DNA of 64,000 nucleotides from NCBI RefSeq assembly GCF_000001735.4, contig NC_003074.8:9982101-10046100 (forward strand), read 5' to 3'. A model generated the notes under the pieces. The model searched no databases, was not told the DNA's origin, and worked only from the letters and a program-made list of their open reading frames with translations. Shown here one piece after another: positions 12,643 to 24,985 of the stretch (positions within the stretch are counted from its first letter, which is position 1; every line of letters begins with the position of its first letter). This stretch comes from Arabidopsis thaliana. Its lineage: Eukaryota > Streptophyta > Magnoliopsida > Brassicales > Brassicaceae. Made by a program: the position numbers and the translations under genes.

Positions 12643-13823
12643 TCAAAGAGCAGCTGATACAATGAAGTTTTGAATTCTGTTCAACAGCTCTGCCTTCACA
12701 GAATCTGGTACTGAAGCTGCAGACATACACGACAAACATCCATAGAAACAAAGTCAAGGTTACTAACAACGAATTAACGGATACAGAAACGGATTGTTCG
12801 TTATATATTTTACCTCTGCCTTTAGGAGTGATCACTCGGATCAGTTCATCGACTGTAACATCTTTTCTCCCTTTCTTCTTTACATGCTCCCTGCATTCCA
12901 AAAAGAAGAGCTTCAAATGTATCCAAGCAAAACCAACTTCTCAAACAAAGATAGTTCACTTGTTAATCCAATTCAGTTAACAGAACAAAAGAAAAAAAAT
13001 GAAAATCTTTGCTTTGCATCATCAACAACAACAACTAACCAATTTCAAAACTCTTATGCCTCCCAACAAACCAAACATAAGCAACAAATATCTTATAGTA
13101 AGATCTTTAGCTTCACATGTAACAACAATCAACCACAATTTCCAAAGTAAACCAACTTCTCAGATAAACATAGCTCACTTGTTAACAAAACTATATAAAA
13201 GTTTAAATCTTTTGGTTTCCACTCACATCAACAACAACTAACCAATTTCAAAACTCTTAATCCTACCAACAAACCAACCATAAGCAATAATCGATGATGC
13301 ATTTGCCTGGACAAAGTATGCTAAACTCTATACTTAAGAAGCTGTAACCAAACCCTAATTAGTCACCAGAAACTGCTACCAACTTCAGAAGATTGCTCTG
13401 AACCAAAACTTGTTCTCAAAACGAATGCTAAATTAGGTTAAAAGGTATAAAGAACCTGCAAGCAATTCTCATCTCATCTTTCCAACCACACTCCACCAAT
13501 CTATCTCTCACAAGCTCCATTAGATTCTCCTTCTCTCCACTCTCCACCAACTATGACGATTTCAAATTTCCAAAAACCTTTCAATCAAAAGTCCACAACA
13601 GTAACTGAAATCGATTTCGCATTACAAAATCTGAAACCTTGACGTTGATGATTTCTCGAAGCGTGACCTTGTCTTTCTCGAAACCATCCGCCACATCGTC
13701 TTCATCTGGTGTCGGAGGCCGATTCACCGAATGTTTCCTGATCAGAAAAAAGCGAGAAATCGAAAGATGAAATTGAAGAGTAACGATTCAGAAGAAGGGA
13801 ATAAGATTGTCTAATACATACAT
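12643..13823 (-). CDS. ENY2: ENY2/Sus1-type subunit of SAGA deubiquitination module and TREX-2
   Basis: Small helical protein that sits in the SAGA histone H2B deubiquitination module and in the TREX-2 mRNA-export complex. Five coding exons: 13823-13822, 13737-13638, 13550-13456, 12890-12814 and 12716-12643, giving 115 residues. Family motifs: DKVTLREIINVKLVESGEKENLMELVR, split over exons 2 and 3, then ECGWKDEM and CREHVKKKGRK. The start codon is divided by intron 1: AT ends exon 1 before a strong GTATGT donor, and G opens exon 2 after CTGATCAG, giving MKHSVNRPPTPDEDD. No other in-frame ATG lies upstream in exon 2. Length matches ENY2 proteins. Probably At3g27100. Confidence 0.92.
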
Positions 13824-13979
13824 GTGTTTGAATCGATAGATTCGTTTCAAGAACACGAATCAATTGTGATGGATGAACTTTTTTCCAGAGTCTTCTTCAG
13901 CAAACCCAGAACTGTATCGCACGACGAAGGAGAAAGCACACAACGAGTCGAGATCATTAAATTTCAATATTATAAACTA

Positions 13980-15770
13980 CGTGCCGTTTGTTAAAATTTG
14001 CCGAAACAAACAGGCTGTTTTGTTTAAGTCCACTGGATAGAAACTACGTGCCGTTTTAAATGGACTCTACAAGTAGGGAAAAAACCTTAAAAAAATCCCC
14101 ATCGATTTTCTATTTTGCCGTTTAATACCCAATTATTTTTGGTTGGAAAAAAATACACAAAGTAGTTAAACTGTGTGATTTAATACTCAAAAAATAACAT
14201 ATTATTATTGTCATACTCACAATTTCATAACAAAAGTTAAATTTCAATTATACCCGTATTGTTGAATTAACTATTAATTTGTAAATGACATGACAATCAT
14301 TTTTATTTTTTCAATAAAAAGATTTATATTTTGTTTTACTTTTTCTTATTTATATTCTATGAATAAAATGACATGGTAACTACTTTATTTATAAATTTCA
14401 AAATAAAAAATTATAGAAAATCTGGAGAAAAATAGAATTTTTAGTAAAATTAGTATACATTAATATGATTCTCATTTTTAAAAATTAGTATATATTATTG
14501 ATAACTGTTTTATGATCTTTTAAGGTACGCATTCAAGAAACAATCACAAAAAAGAGTTATCGATTCTTTCTCACCTCCTCTAGCATTCTCACATCCTCCT
14601 AGCCTTCTTCTTTGTTTCCACCATCTTCTCCGTTTCCACCATCTTCATTTCCTCAGCCTTTTTCTTGTCTTCCACCATTGTCTCATGGATCTACTTACCT
14701 CTCAGTCTCATAATAGATCAAAACCATGTATTCTCATAGAGAGTTATCACAAATGGCGCTGTATGGGATGATCTTCTCGTTTGTTATTGCCTTCAACTCG
14801 TGGAGCAACACTTTAAACCTAAGCATCATTATAATACATATGATAATGATTTTCTTCAAGTATAGTTGAAAATGATTTATGAAGTTCAAAGTACATAATT
14901 TGGCTTGAATTTTACATTTTAAGTTAGAAATTTTATGGTTATTAGTTTTAAGTTAGCAAATCAGAGTTCTGACTGATATGGCGTAAACAATATAATTTTA
15001 TATTTATGTCGCAAAATAGTAAGTATAAGATTTGTTTTTAAGGAGAAAGGGGTAGATAGATATGTAGATAATATAATACTTTTATATATTAAGTATGTTT
15101 TAATAAAAAACATTTAAAAGATTATAAATACCAATTAGAGTAGAACAAATATGAAAATATTAATTAAAAACAAATTTGAACTAATCCACTATCAAATTTC
15201 AAAGTTATTGACTAAACTTTGAACTAATCCATATATGATAAACCACTTATGTCATGTGGGAAAATAATAATATTTGGCAACTAATGGTTCAGAAAAAAAT
15301 ATTTTCTCGCATAACAAATAATTCACTTAAACGTCAATTTCCTAAATTTTGAGTTTTTAAATCACCAGAGTGTTAGGTGAATAAGAATACTTAAAAATGT
15401 TGTGCTATGAAATAATCAATCAAACAAATAATCCAAATTTTTAGAATTTTTTCGTCGAATAGTGTATAAGTGTACGAAATTTGCAAAAACCCAAATGTTA
15501 TTTTCAAGAATAGTAAGCTCTTATGTTAAACTTAAATGTTTTCATTGTGAGAACGAACGTCTTTTAAACATACCATTTAATAGTAATATGTACTAATGTT
15601 ATTGAAAACTTACTTTCTGCTAATATTGGAAGCCCATTAAACTAAGGCCCATGAAAGAAAACACCCACACCGACGTCGTATAGGAAAGATGTAGTCATGT
15701 GAAGAAAAAAAATTAACGGTCAACGGGAAAAGGAAAACGATGGCGCGTCAAATGCTAAACCATTAAACTA
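13980..15770. other. AT-rich intergenic region
   Basis: Spacer between the divergently arranged ENY2 and PGM48. About 14565-14830 is a GC-richer island; on the minus strand it encodes only a short lysine-rich peptide (29 codons, MVEDKKKAEEM onward), so it may be a captured gene scrap. Near 14080 a GGGAAAAAACC...ATCCCC string resembles a transposon end, but I found no partner end. Confidence 0.4.
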
Positions 15771-15905
15771 CGGTTGTGGACGGCAAACGCTTGTCGTCTC
15801 CGAAACGCAACCGCAGAGAACCCAAATTTATATCATTCTATATCTTCTCTTCTTCACCGGCGTACAATAGCACTCAACTCTTAACTTACGCACCTCTCTT
15901 CTCTC

Positions 15906-17792
15906 ATGGCGGTTTCAGTCTCAGCTCCGGTTTTGTCCCTCTGTTACAATCAGAGCGGCGAATTGTCTCGTAGTTTGGGATATAGACTACCGAAGAAAGT
16001 GGGATTTAGCTCTGGTCGTCGTTCAGTGAGTTATATCGGTTTCGGTGCGGAGAAAGTTGGAAGATTTAGGGTTAGGGTTCCGATTTGCAGAGCTGTACCT
16101 CCTCTCTTGTTCAAAGATCTCGATGCTGATGATTTCCGACATCCTTTTGATAAGCAGGTCCGTAAAAATTCTCCAAATGGTCGTAATTGGAAACTATATA
16201 TCAAACTTTGATGATGTGATTTGAAATATTTGGTTACTCTTTTGTGTGTGTCACTGTGTTCTTTGTGTTTGTTCGTCGCAATCATCATTTGCTTTTTCAA
16301 GAATCTGGTTGATGAAATATCCAAAGTTTGAATGCACTGTCTTTTGATGCAGAACACGTTGTTACTAAGGGCTATACCGGGGTTGAACGAATTCGGCAAA
16401 GCTCTTTTAGGTGTGGCTCTTTCTAGTTACTTGGCACAAAGAGAGATTTTGAAACAGATTATGTGATTTAACGACTTTGGGGATGTTGCAGGGTCAATGA
16501 CGGAGCAGATTATGCTTCTTGAGAACATTGGGACTTCTGTTCTTGTTTCCAAGAATCAGGTTAGTTGTGGATCAGTGTCTTTGTGGACATTATGTATTTG
16601 TCTATCAATAGTGATGTGTAATGTTTCTTTTATTTGCTGTCTCAGCTCTCTGATCTTCACGGTTTGTTGGTTGAGGCTGCTGAGATTTTGAATATAGAGG
16701 CTCCTGATCTATATGTGCGACAGAGTCCTGTTCCTAATGCGTATACGCTGGCAATAAGCGGTAAGAAGCCGTTTATTGTTGTCCACACCAGCTTGATCGA
16801 GCTTCTTACTAGCGCGGAGCTACAGGTAAGATATTTTTTTCTGCATTACAAGTTCAATGCTTTTTGATTGAACCCACTTTTGAACCTAACCATAGATACT
16901 ACATATTGGCTAATTTTACCAAAATCTGACAGTTTTATACCTCAAAACTAGGCTGTCTTAGCCCATGAACTAGGCCATCTGAAGTGTGATCACGGCGTGT
17001 GGCTCACATTTGCAAATATTCTTACTCTTGGGGCTTATACAGTTCCTGGTAGATACCACACTCTTCTACATGTCCAAGTCACTTGTATCTACTGTTCTGT
17101 GTCAGTCTGACAAAATTATAGTGACTTCATCCCGGAAATCTATTTATCGACTCACATAAGTTTCAGTTTGCAGCCGGCGTGAAACTCTGTTATTGTTACT
17201 AAACTGGATTCTGTTGTTTGTAGCTTTTGGGCAAATGATAGCTCGAACCTTGGAAGAACAGTTACTTCGTTGGCTACGTTCAGCAGAGCTGACTTGTGAT
17301 CGCGCAGCACTACTCGTCGCCCAAGATCCAAAGGTACCAATTCTAAAAAACAAGAAGAAATCAAACAGAATGCGAAAATACCTAGTGATGTTTATGTTAT
17401 TGTTCTTATAATCTCTCTTATGTCGCTTCCAAGAGGTTGTTGTATCTGTTCTGATGAAATTAGCCGGAGGATGTCCATCAATCGCTGATCAGCTAAATGT
17501 TGACGCATTTCTAGAACAAGCCCGTTCATATGACAAAGCTTCTTCAAGCCCCTTGGGATGGTACATAAGGTGAGAAAATTAAAACTATACAAAATTTAGA
17601 TTATTCTTCCTTCAGATTCACTTCTTTGTTTGTTTACATATTTTCCTTTTCTACAGAAATGCTCAGACTAGTCAACTTTCGCATCCATTGCCGGTTCTTC
17701 GTGCACGTGAGATTGATGAGTGGTCCAGGAGTCTCGAGTACAAAAGTCTCCTGAAACGGGCAAATCGAAAAAGCACAGTACAGAAGGTTTAG
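15906..17792 (+). CDS. PGM48: PGM48, plastoglobule M48 metallopeptidase
   Basis: Zinc metallopeptidase of family M48, recalled as the plastoglobule protease PGM48 (At3g27110) that promotes leaf senescence. Eight exons: 15906-16157, 16353-16410, 16492-16559, 16646-16825, 16952-17048, 17224-17333, 17436-17569 and 17657-17792, giving 344 residues. The N-terminus is Ser/Arg-rich and acidic-poor, as in a chloroplast transit peptide (about residues 1-60). The zinc motif HELGH is at about residues 191-195 (AVLAHELGHLKCDHG), and the third ligand is the Glu of SAELTCDRA, about residue 240. A membrane-associated hydrophobic stretch (FANILTLGAYTV) follows the active site. Convergent with FIGL1; the two stop codons are about 355 bp apart. 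Confidence 0.95.
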
Positions 17793-18147
17793 TGACGTTG
17801 TTAAAGATTTAAAAGGAAGGAAGCGAAATAAACATGTATAGGTAAGTTTCATATAAGCACACATTTGTATATGAACCTGAGTTTTTACTTTTGTGGGTCG
17901 TTTTAAGGTTTGTCTTGAATTCTTGGACAGGAACAATACAGAAGGAGCAAAGAAGAAATGAGAGATTGGACTCTAGGTCTAAATAGGTACTGTAAAACTC
18001 TTGTATTTATTTAGTGGCATACTGGCATTGTTGTATATCTTATAACTGTAATAGATAAATTCAAATGTATATTCCGGAAAACAAAAGGGCCTTAGCTCAA
18101 AGATAATATATGATAAAGATTGTTTGTATAACTCACCTGTCTCAGTC

Positions 18148-21100
18148 TTAGAGGCTTAAACTACCAAACTGATTGTTCCAATTTTCATAGATTCCAAGTT
18201 CGTTCTGAGAAACAGAAGGCCTTACTTCTTGCAATGCGTCTTTAAAGTCCTGCATAATGACCAAATATATGAAACAATGACAGAAACAAAAAGAATTCGT
18301 TTAGCTTTACATGTTTGTATTCACAGAGTTCGCATATCATCAATTTAAGTTTGACCCGAAACATGATGATACCACAAAAAATCTTCATTTTGATTTTATG
18401 TACCTGAAGAGTTACTAGACGCATGTCATCTTTAGTCAGGTTAGTTATATCTATGCCTCGTTTGAGAGCTTCTCTTAATGGACCCATAGTTGCATCTTTC
18501 ACCAGGTTCTTCATATCTGATCCCGAGTACCCTGCAGTGAAATTTAATGAAAAGCTAGCTTGGTTATGGCCGCAAATGTGTATTTGCATTTTTGGGTTGT
18601 GTTCTTTGGACTTTAAAGATCAAAAATCCAGAGATTTATTGTGTTTCTGAAGTTCCTATGATGAATTTACCTTCCGTTAGGTTGCATATGATGTTCATAT
18701 CATCATCCGACAGAGTAAACAACCCATCTTTCTTTAGGAGATTCTGTATTATCCATGCTCTTGCTTCTTCAATTCGAAAACAGAGAATCGTGTCAAGAGA
18801 GTATATTAGACGAAAACCAGAGAATGACATGAAAAAGTTTGTTTATCATTCTTTACCAGATGAAGGAAGAGGAATGTAGAGTCTCTTGGTTAGTCGTCTT
18901 CTTGCTGCTTCATCGAGCTCTTGCGGTCTATTTGTTGCTCCTAACAAACAAAAAAAATTAGCAGAATAAAGTTACTAAACCCCATATAACCCACAAAACT
19001 CAAACCTTACTGTTCCCAGTTTTTTACCTATTAGGAGAATTTGCTCGCTGCCACTGTCGAAACCTTCCATTTCAATCAGGAATTGTGTCTTGAGTCTTCT
19101 ACTCGATTCATGTTCACCATCTGACTTACGCTGTGGCAAAGGGTGAAAGTTCGTTTCTTTAATAGAATGTTACATAAGGAAACCAATACATGCCAGAAAA
19201 TTGTCTTTACTGAACCACCCTTTGTAATTTTTTCCAGCCCTTGTTCTACGCTGATAGGTTTGAGGGTTTATGAACATGTAATATTTTGAGAGATTACAAC
19301 AAACCTGAGATAGTAGAGAATCTATTTCATCGACAAATATTACTGCAGGCTGGCGGCAACTCGCAACTCCAAAAAGGGCCCTCACTAGCTTTTCACCTTC
19401 GCCAATCTGCATTTACATTTGTGATCGTTAAATTTGCAGGTGACCGTAAAGCAAATGAATAAGCATGCTATAGACATCTTGAGCAGGAACAAAATCACTG
19501 ACATACAGAAAATGGTACGGGTTTCCCTGCTATGTAGAAGTTCTGACATAGTGGAACATAATTACTGTCGTAATTTTACGAATATCCATGTGAAAGTAAG
19601 CAAAGAAGTGGAACTAACCCACTTGCTTGTCAATGAACTGGCTGATATATAGAAAAAGGTTGCTTTCGCTTCTCCAGCTATAGCTTTTCCAATCATTGTT
19701 TTACCAGTTCCCTGGTATGCAGTAGATACAGATCTAAGAAAAAACAGACACGAGTGTCATTTCATCTTAAATATCAAAATGGACAAGGGTACCTACTGGT
19801 GGGCCAAAGAGAAGAAGTCCTTTTCCAGGTGAACGACAACCTTTGAAAATGTCAGGACGCAACAATGGCCAAATGACCATCTCAGTTACACACTTTTTAG
19901 CATGCTCCAGACCAGCTGCACATCAATAACTTATGATGAGAAACTCCAGGTGCAACAGGGATAATAATATACACTGCACTGAAACATCTTACTGTACCAA
20001 TATCATCCCAGCGGACATTGGGGTCTCGATCCATAATCTCGTTGCTGACATGCTCTATAAGACGAGGTTCCAAATTTCTCAACTTCTCGGGAAGCTCACC
20101 ATCAGGACCACAGAGCATCTCCAAACTAGAACAGGATAGTAAGTAAATGGGCATGCATGTTATCTCATAATATAAAATTAATCTTTTCAGGCTTACAGGC
20201 GTAGAAGGCTACTGGATAATTAGAAACTTATGTGAAGTAGCATTCTAAATAAGAACGAGGGCCTAACTGGCTAACCACCAGATGAGTGTAGACGCTTAAA
20301 TTGCTAGTCCTATTGACATGCATATACTATTTTTTATTTACTTTTCATAGTGTTTCAATGTGAAATAAATTCAAAAAATGTTTAATATAGAAACTTAGTT
20401 AGAGAAGGGCAGAGACAGGCATAGCCTATCTAGGTGAAAATCAAGAAATATTGACAAGAAAAACAGATTACATAAGCTTATTTATTGTCGAAGGTGAGGA
20501 TATAAAAAGGGTGCATGTGCTTTCCAGTTTGCTAAGGATCTTGAATCAAAATAAGAAATTACGCAACTAACCATGTTCTGGTTGAGTCATCCAGTGCATC
20601 GTCAGTCTTTCCACCAATACGAGACGTCAAGTTTCCAACATTATTCCCATTAGTTTTAACAGGAGGGACAAAATTACTACGGTATCCACGTCTTAATCCA
20701 CCCGACCTTGAACCATAGCCCCTACCTAAAGCATTTTTGTCACTCTGTGGAGAAAGACATGAACTTGGTGACTCAGTTGATCCTCGTTTTTGTCTTACAT
20801 CCATTTCCTAAAGCAACAGATATAGTAGTCAACATTAGCAAAGGGTAATAAAGCACAGTTCGAAAGAAAAGACTCTGCAAAGTCAAGATGACTCTAAGAG
20901 AAGTAATTGTCATGAATAAATCTACCAGTTTTATTTTGGCGGATACAAATCCATTAGGAGCTCCATCTTCCTTTACTTCCCCATCATTTGCAAGGCTACT
21001 GGTTTCTGCATGAGGTCGCTTTGTTCCAAAACCAAATCCATGACTTCTCTCAACAATGACACATTCATCAGAGGCACGGTCTTGATTGTTCACTGAAGTT

Positions 21101-22181
21101 TTGCGCTGATTATCTGGTTTACCAATACTGTTTCCATACAATGATGTCAGTTTGGCTTGCATCATTGACTTTGGTGCTTTGGGAATCAACTTATCCGTAT
21201 CATGCCGTTCTTCCTGAAACAAGAAAACATCTATGAAATCATAGTAGAAACAGGAAGCAAGACATATAACATGGCTGTGTTTCCAAAACTCATCACCAAT
21301 ACTAAGATCATTGAAGAAATGAAGCAGTTTACAAGAGCATTACCATCTCTTTAACACCCTTTCCGTTAGATTGACTGACATGAAAACCAAAGTACTTAGA
21401 CTGCTTAATCTTTTCCACATCAAATCCACCTTTGCTGCCAAAAATTGCCCCTGGAGCTGTATTTGCAAGCTCAAACGCCTTCCTGGATACAACAAGAAGC
21501 ACACCATAAAAGGGTACTCTAAAAATCTCAAGTGTAGCTAATATTGACGATAATTCAAAAAGATCTTTAGATTTCAGCTAGTAACTAAGTGAACGAAGTC
21601 CAAAGATTAGAGAATATCACTCAGTTATACATTTCCCTGATTCCAATACCCAACAATTCAAGCCACACTCATAAGACTCTACTAAGCTAAGCAAGTAAAA
21701 TTCGAACCCTCTCTTCTTCGAAATTAAACAGGCTCAAAGGGGAAAAGCTCAGGTACCGATCCGAATCTGAAACGAGGCCTTCCAAAGCTAAATCAATCTT
21801 AGAGGCAACTTCACGACGAATGGGACCAATGAAATCACGATCGGCGTCAGTGACAGAACGAGAATCGAGGAAACCTAGAAGACGAAGCCCAAGGATCTGA
21901 GCAGAAGAGAAATCAGATTTCTCCAGGAATTTGTCGGCGCCGAAGAGCAGCGATTGGAGACGCTTCAAGTTCTCATCCACTTCCTTTCTCCAACACGGCG
22001 TCTCCGTTTCTCCTTCCTCCTTCACATTCAGAAACTCCGGTGGTGGTCTCAGTAACGGAGAAGAAAACGGCGACGAACGCTTTCCCGCCATTATCCTCTC
22101 TTCCTCTTTCCCCAAATGCCCAAAACCCCAGAAATGAAATTCAAATTCGCGCTCAGAATCTGAAACCACCGACCCACACAT
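18148..22181 (-). CDS. FIGL1: FIGL1, fidgetin-like AAA ATPase, anti-crossover factor
   Basis: AAA ATPase that regulates RAD51/DMC1 strand invasion and limits meiotic crossovers (with its partner FLIP); recalled as At3g27120. Thirteen exons, the first 22181-21757, then 21482-21344, 21213-20926, 20807-20572, 20125-19998, 19915-19797, 19711-19619, 19406-19305, 19130-19028, 18940-18857, 18766-18671, 18531-18404 and 18249-18148. From the first ATG ([10 protein letters not shown]) the protein is 680 residues; an in-frame ATG at 22091 (MAGKRSSPF) would give 650. The AAA core shows Walker A GPPGTGKT split by intron 6, Walker B VIFVDEID, and the second region of homology [16 protein letters not shown] Ser/Gly-rich linker ([19 protein letters not shown]) precedes the core, and the C-terminal VPS4/fidgetin-type helix ends GSLSL. 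Confidence 0.95.
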
Positions 22182-22386
22182 TCCTTTACTCTCTCACCAG
22201 CTTGACGCGTAGAACGTCATGCAGTGTAATAGTGTAGATAGAAACGGCGTGTAGTTTCCTTAGAAATCAGTTGCTTATCGGGCCCAGTTTCTTCATGGGC
22301 AATAGTAAGCCCGTTATTGTCTGTATTTTGGGTTTTACTGTGTTTCGGATATGCTTCCTCTAAACTTTCGTCTTTATTTTTTATAT

Positions 22387-22395
22387 TTTTACATA
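22387..22395. repeat. Left 9-bp target-site duplication of MULE-like element
   Basis: TTTTACATA lies immediately before the element end. The identical nine bases follow the right end at 26399-26407. A 9-bp duplication is the hallmark of Mutator-like transposons. Confidence 0.85.
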
Positions 22396-22926
22396 GAGAA
22401 TATTAGGCACTTAAAAATCATTAGGCACTTTGACTAATTGCAATTACTTGTTTACCCTCAAATCGTCGGTTATATATAACCAAACAAATCAAACCCATTT
22501 TCATTAAACCAATTCCGGTTACGAAACCCACGATTTTGATTTTGCAGTTACCATAATCTCTTGTTTTATTTTTTCCGGAACTGTAAAAAAAAACAAATCC
22601 AGAAAAAACCTAAACTACAGTTTCAGAAAAGGTGACTCCGACGACGGGATATCAATCTCCTCCGTTACTGTCTACCACCACTACGGTTTACACTACTTTC
22701 TTTCTTCTTCTCTCCACCGTAAAACTCCAATAATCGATTTCGTAATCTCAACCACTTTATACCCTTGTGACTTCGGCGAGGGGATATCAATCTCCTCTTT
22801 AATGGATTTGGATTTCGTTACTCTAATTCAACTTCAATTGAGTAGATTTCGAGAAAAAGTTCTTGAATTACTAAGGTAAAGTTATGTGATGTTGGGTTCT
22901 ATATTCTTTGGTTTATCCAATTTGAT

Positions 22927-23157
22927 ATGGCGTCCGCAAATATTCCTCGATTCGAATCTTCGGCGATCATAAATCTTGCACTGAATACTATGGAAGAGAA
23001 GCTACCAAGATCGCTCAAGAATCTCGACTTGAATACGAACCTTGTACCAAAGATTAAGATTCTTCTTTCAGCTTATCTATCTTCCTCACGTAAGTCTCAC
23101 TTTCAACAATTTTTTTTCTCGAGCTGGGCTAAATTTGGTGTTAAGCATGGCTGGTGA
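22927..23157 (+). other. Coding-like exon inside the MULE, unrecognised
   Basis: Opens with MASANIPRFESSAIINLALN, followed by normal amino-acid composition to about 23090, where CACGTAAGTC offers a splice donor; the rest of the ORF looks like intron. Two copies of gggatatcaatctcctc lie just upstream (about 22647 and 22783). It may be a captured exon of another host gene. I cannot name the parent. Confidence 0.3.
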
Positions 23158-24275
23158 TATTTAGGAGTTGGAATTTGACAAAGTTTTCTACTAGTTTGCT
23201 TCAATCGCTGGAATGTCTCCATTGAAATCGAAACCTCCATCTCTTGTGAGATTATGTTATTAGGAAACATTTAGAGGAAATGATTCCTTGTTTAGCTGAA
23301 ATCTATGTTATATTTCCATAAAGCGACGTTTATGTGAACAAATTTATGTGGACTTGTTATCATGGATATGTTATGGACAAATTAGTATTTGAAATTGTAA
23401 TTGACGGTTGTGTAACGGATTGTGTTATGGACTCACCATTCTCGTAACATGATTAAAGATAATGAAACGAGATTGACTATTGATAATTGTGTGTTTATTA
23501 AACTTTCGCACCGGTGAAGAGATTAGTCCCTTGAACTTGTGATTGTTTATGTTATATCTTGAGATGTTTGGTATTTAAAATCAAACTTTGACTTGTATTT
23601 AAAACTTAAAATCCAATCGAGAAGATCTAGCAGTGTTAAATGAACAGAGCTTTGTGGACAACGATATTTGGACACGTTTCTTTTTACCTTCCTCTCGTAC
23701 TTTACTTGAACTTGTCTCTAAGTTTGCTGTCAAATTATATGGCTTTTTGAGTATTTAACGTCTCGTCAATGCCAAAGTATTCATATCAAATGAACCATTT
23801 CAAGTGTATGATCCAATATAGATTAATTGAACACCAAAAAATTCATTATATGCTTCTATTTCCAATGTTGTGGTATCCATTTTGTATTGTCCATATGAAC
23901 AATGTACTTTTGCAGGTTCGGTGACCATTTTTGTATGTTGGTTTCCTCTTTTGTACCCAAAATAGTTTCCATCGACTATTAACTCAAAAAACTATTTTTT
24001 CAATCTCTTTTTTTCAATAATTTTGGGTTTTGGTTATCCTTATAAATCATAACTATTCTTCAATTTGTAATTGATCCGTACAAGTATAACTATATATGGT
24101 CAACACGAAATGGTCGCTTGTGGATGGCTACTTGTAAAGTGTTAGAGTATACTTTGAGACCTGAGATGCACATCAAGAAACTTGGTTACATATCATTGTT
24201 ACTTAACTGTCTATACACATGTGGATAAATGGTCATAATGGATAATGTACTTTGGATTGACGTTTATTGTTCCTC

Positions 24276-24435
24276 GTATAAACTTATGTATTAGTATGAA
24301 ACTACCATGTGAGTTATTAGATGACCATATGGACTAGACTGCTTGGATAGTTTCTTGTTCATGTATAAACTTATGTATTAGTATGAAACTACCATGTGAG
24401 TCACTAGATAACCATATGGACTGGACTTCTTGGAC
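24276..24435. repeat. Two-copy tandem repeat, period 87
   Basis: The block starting gtataaacttatgtattagt recurs at 24363 with few changes over about 72 bases; the copies are 87 bp apart. It lies inside the MULE-like element. Confidence 0.8.
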
Positions 24436-24779
24436 ATTCATTAATGGACAAGTATGTCTTTGATTTGCTGCGAATGTGTTTATAGCTCGATAAAATTAAC
24501 ACTTTTTTGTTTGCTCATTCAACATTAACATTGGAGTCCAACTCGATCAAATTCTTAGCACCATCATAAAGCTCAATGTTTATACCAGACAAGATCAACA
24601 TAAGCCACATTGAGTTTAGCTTTGTTCACTCAATTTTTTTTTTGCCGTCTGGTATAATATTAATTGAAAAGTCAAAACAGAGTATAGAGCATACATCCAT
24701 AAAAAAACAGAGCATGAAAACTCCAAACAATAACCAAAGGTAAAGAAAAAAAAAATCCAAAGGTAAAGAAAAGAAAATT

Positions 24780-24985
24780 TCACAAAGTCATCATCGCTTG
24801 TCTTCTTCAATTCTGGAAAGTAACCATCCAGGGCCTCCTCTAGCTAAATAAGATCTGAAACGACCATCCCTTGTCACACTTATAGCAATGTCCCTTGCTA
24901 TTGAATTCGCCTTTGAGGATGAAACCTTGAAAATGACTCGAAAAAACCTGGGAATGAGTGAATTAAGTAAAACAAAAGGACTAAA
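24780..24985 (-). other. Second possible captured fragment downstream of the PP2C remnant
   Basis: The minus strand here reads as ordinary protein (KANSIARDIAISVTRDGRF, then YLARGGPGWLLSRIEEDKR and stop) and is not part of any PP2C I know. An acceptor-like tract precedes it. It may be an exon from a different gene joined to the PP2C inside the element, or the natural 3' part of a chimeric transcript. Parent not recognised. Confidence 0.35.

Noticed and set aside
12794-13150. 118-codon plus-strand frame over ENY2 exon 4 and intron 3
   Set aside because: Antisense to a verified coding exon and an intron; composition is Asn/Gln/Ser from AT-rich DNA.
16031-16399. 122-codon minus-strand frame across the first exon and intron of PGM48
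   Set aside because: Runs through a coding exon and its intron in antisense, with no domain and no splice support.
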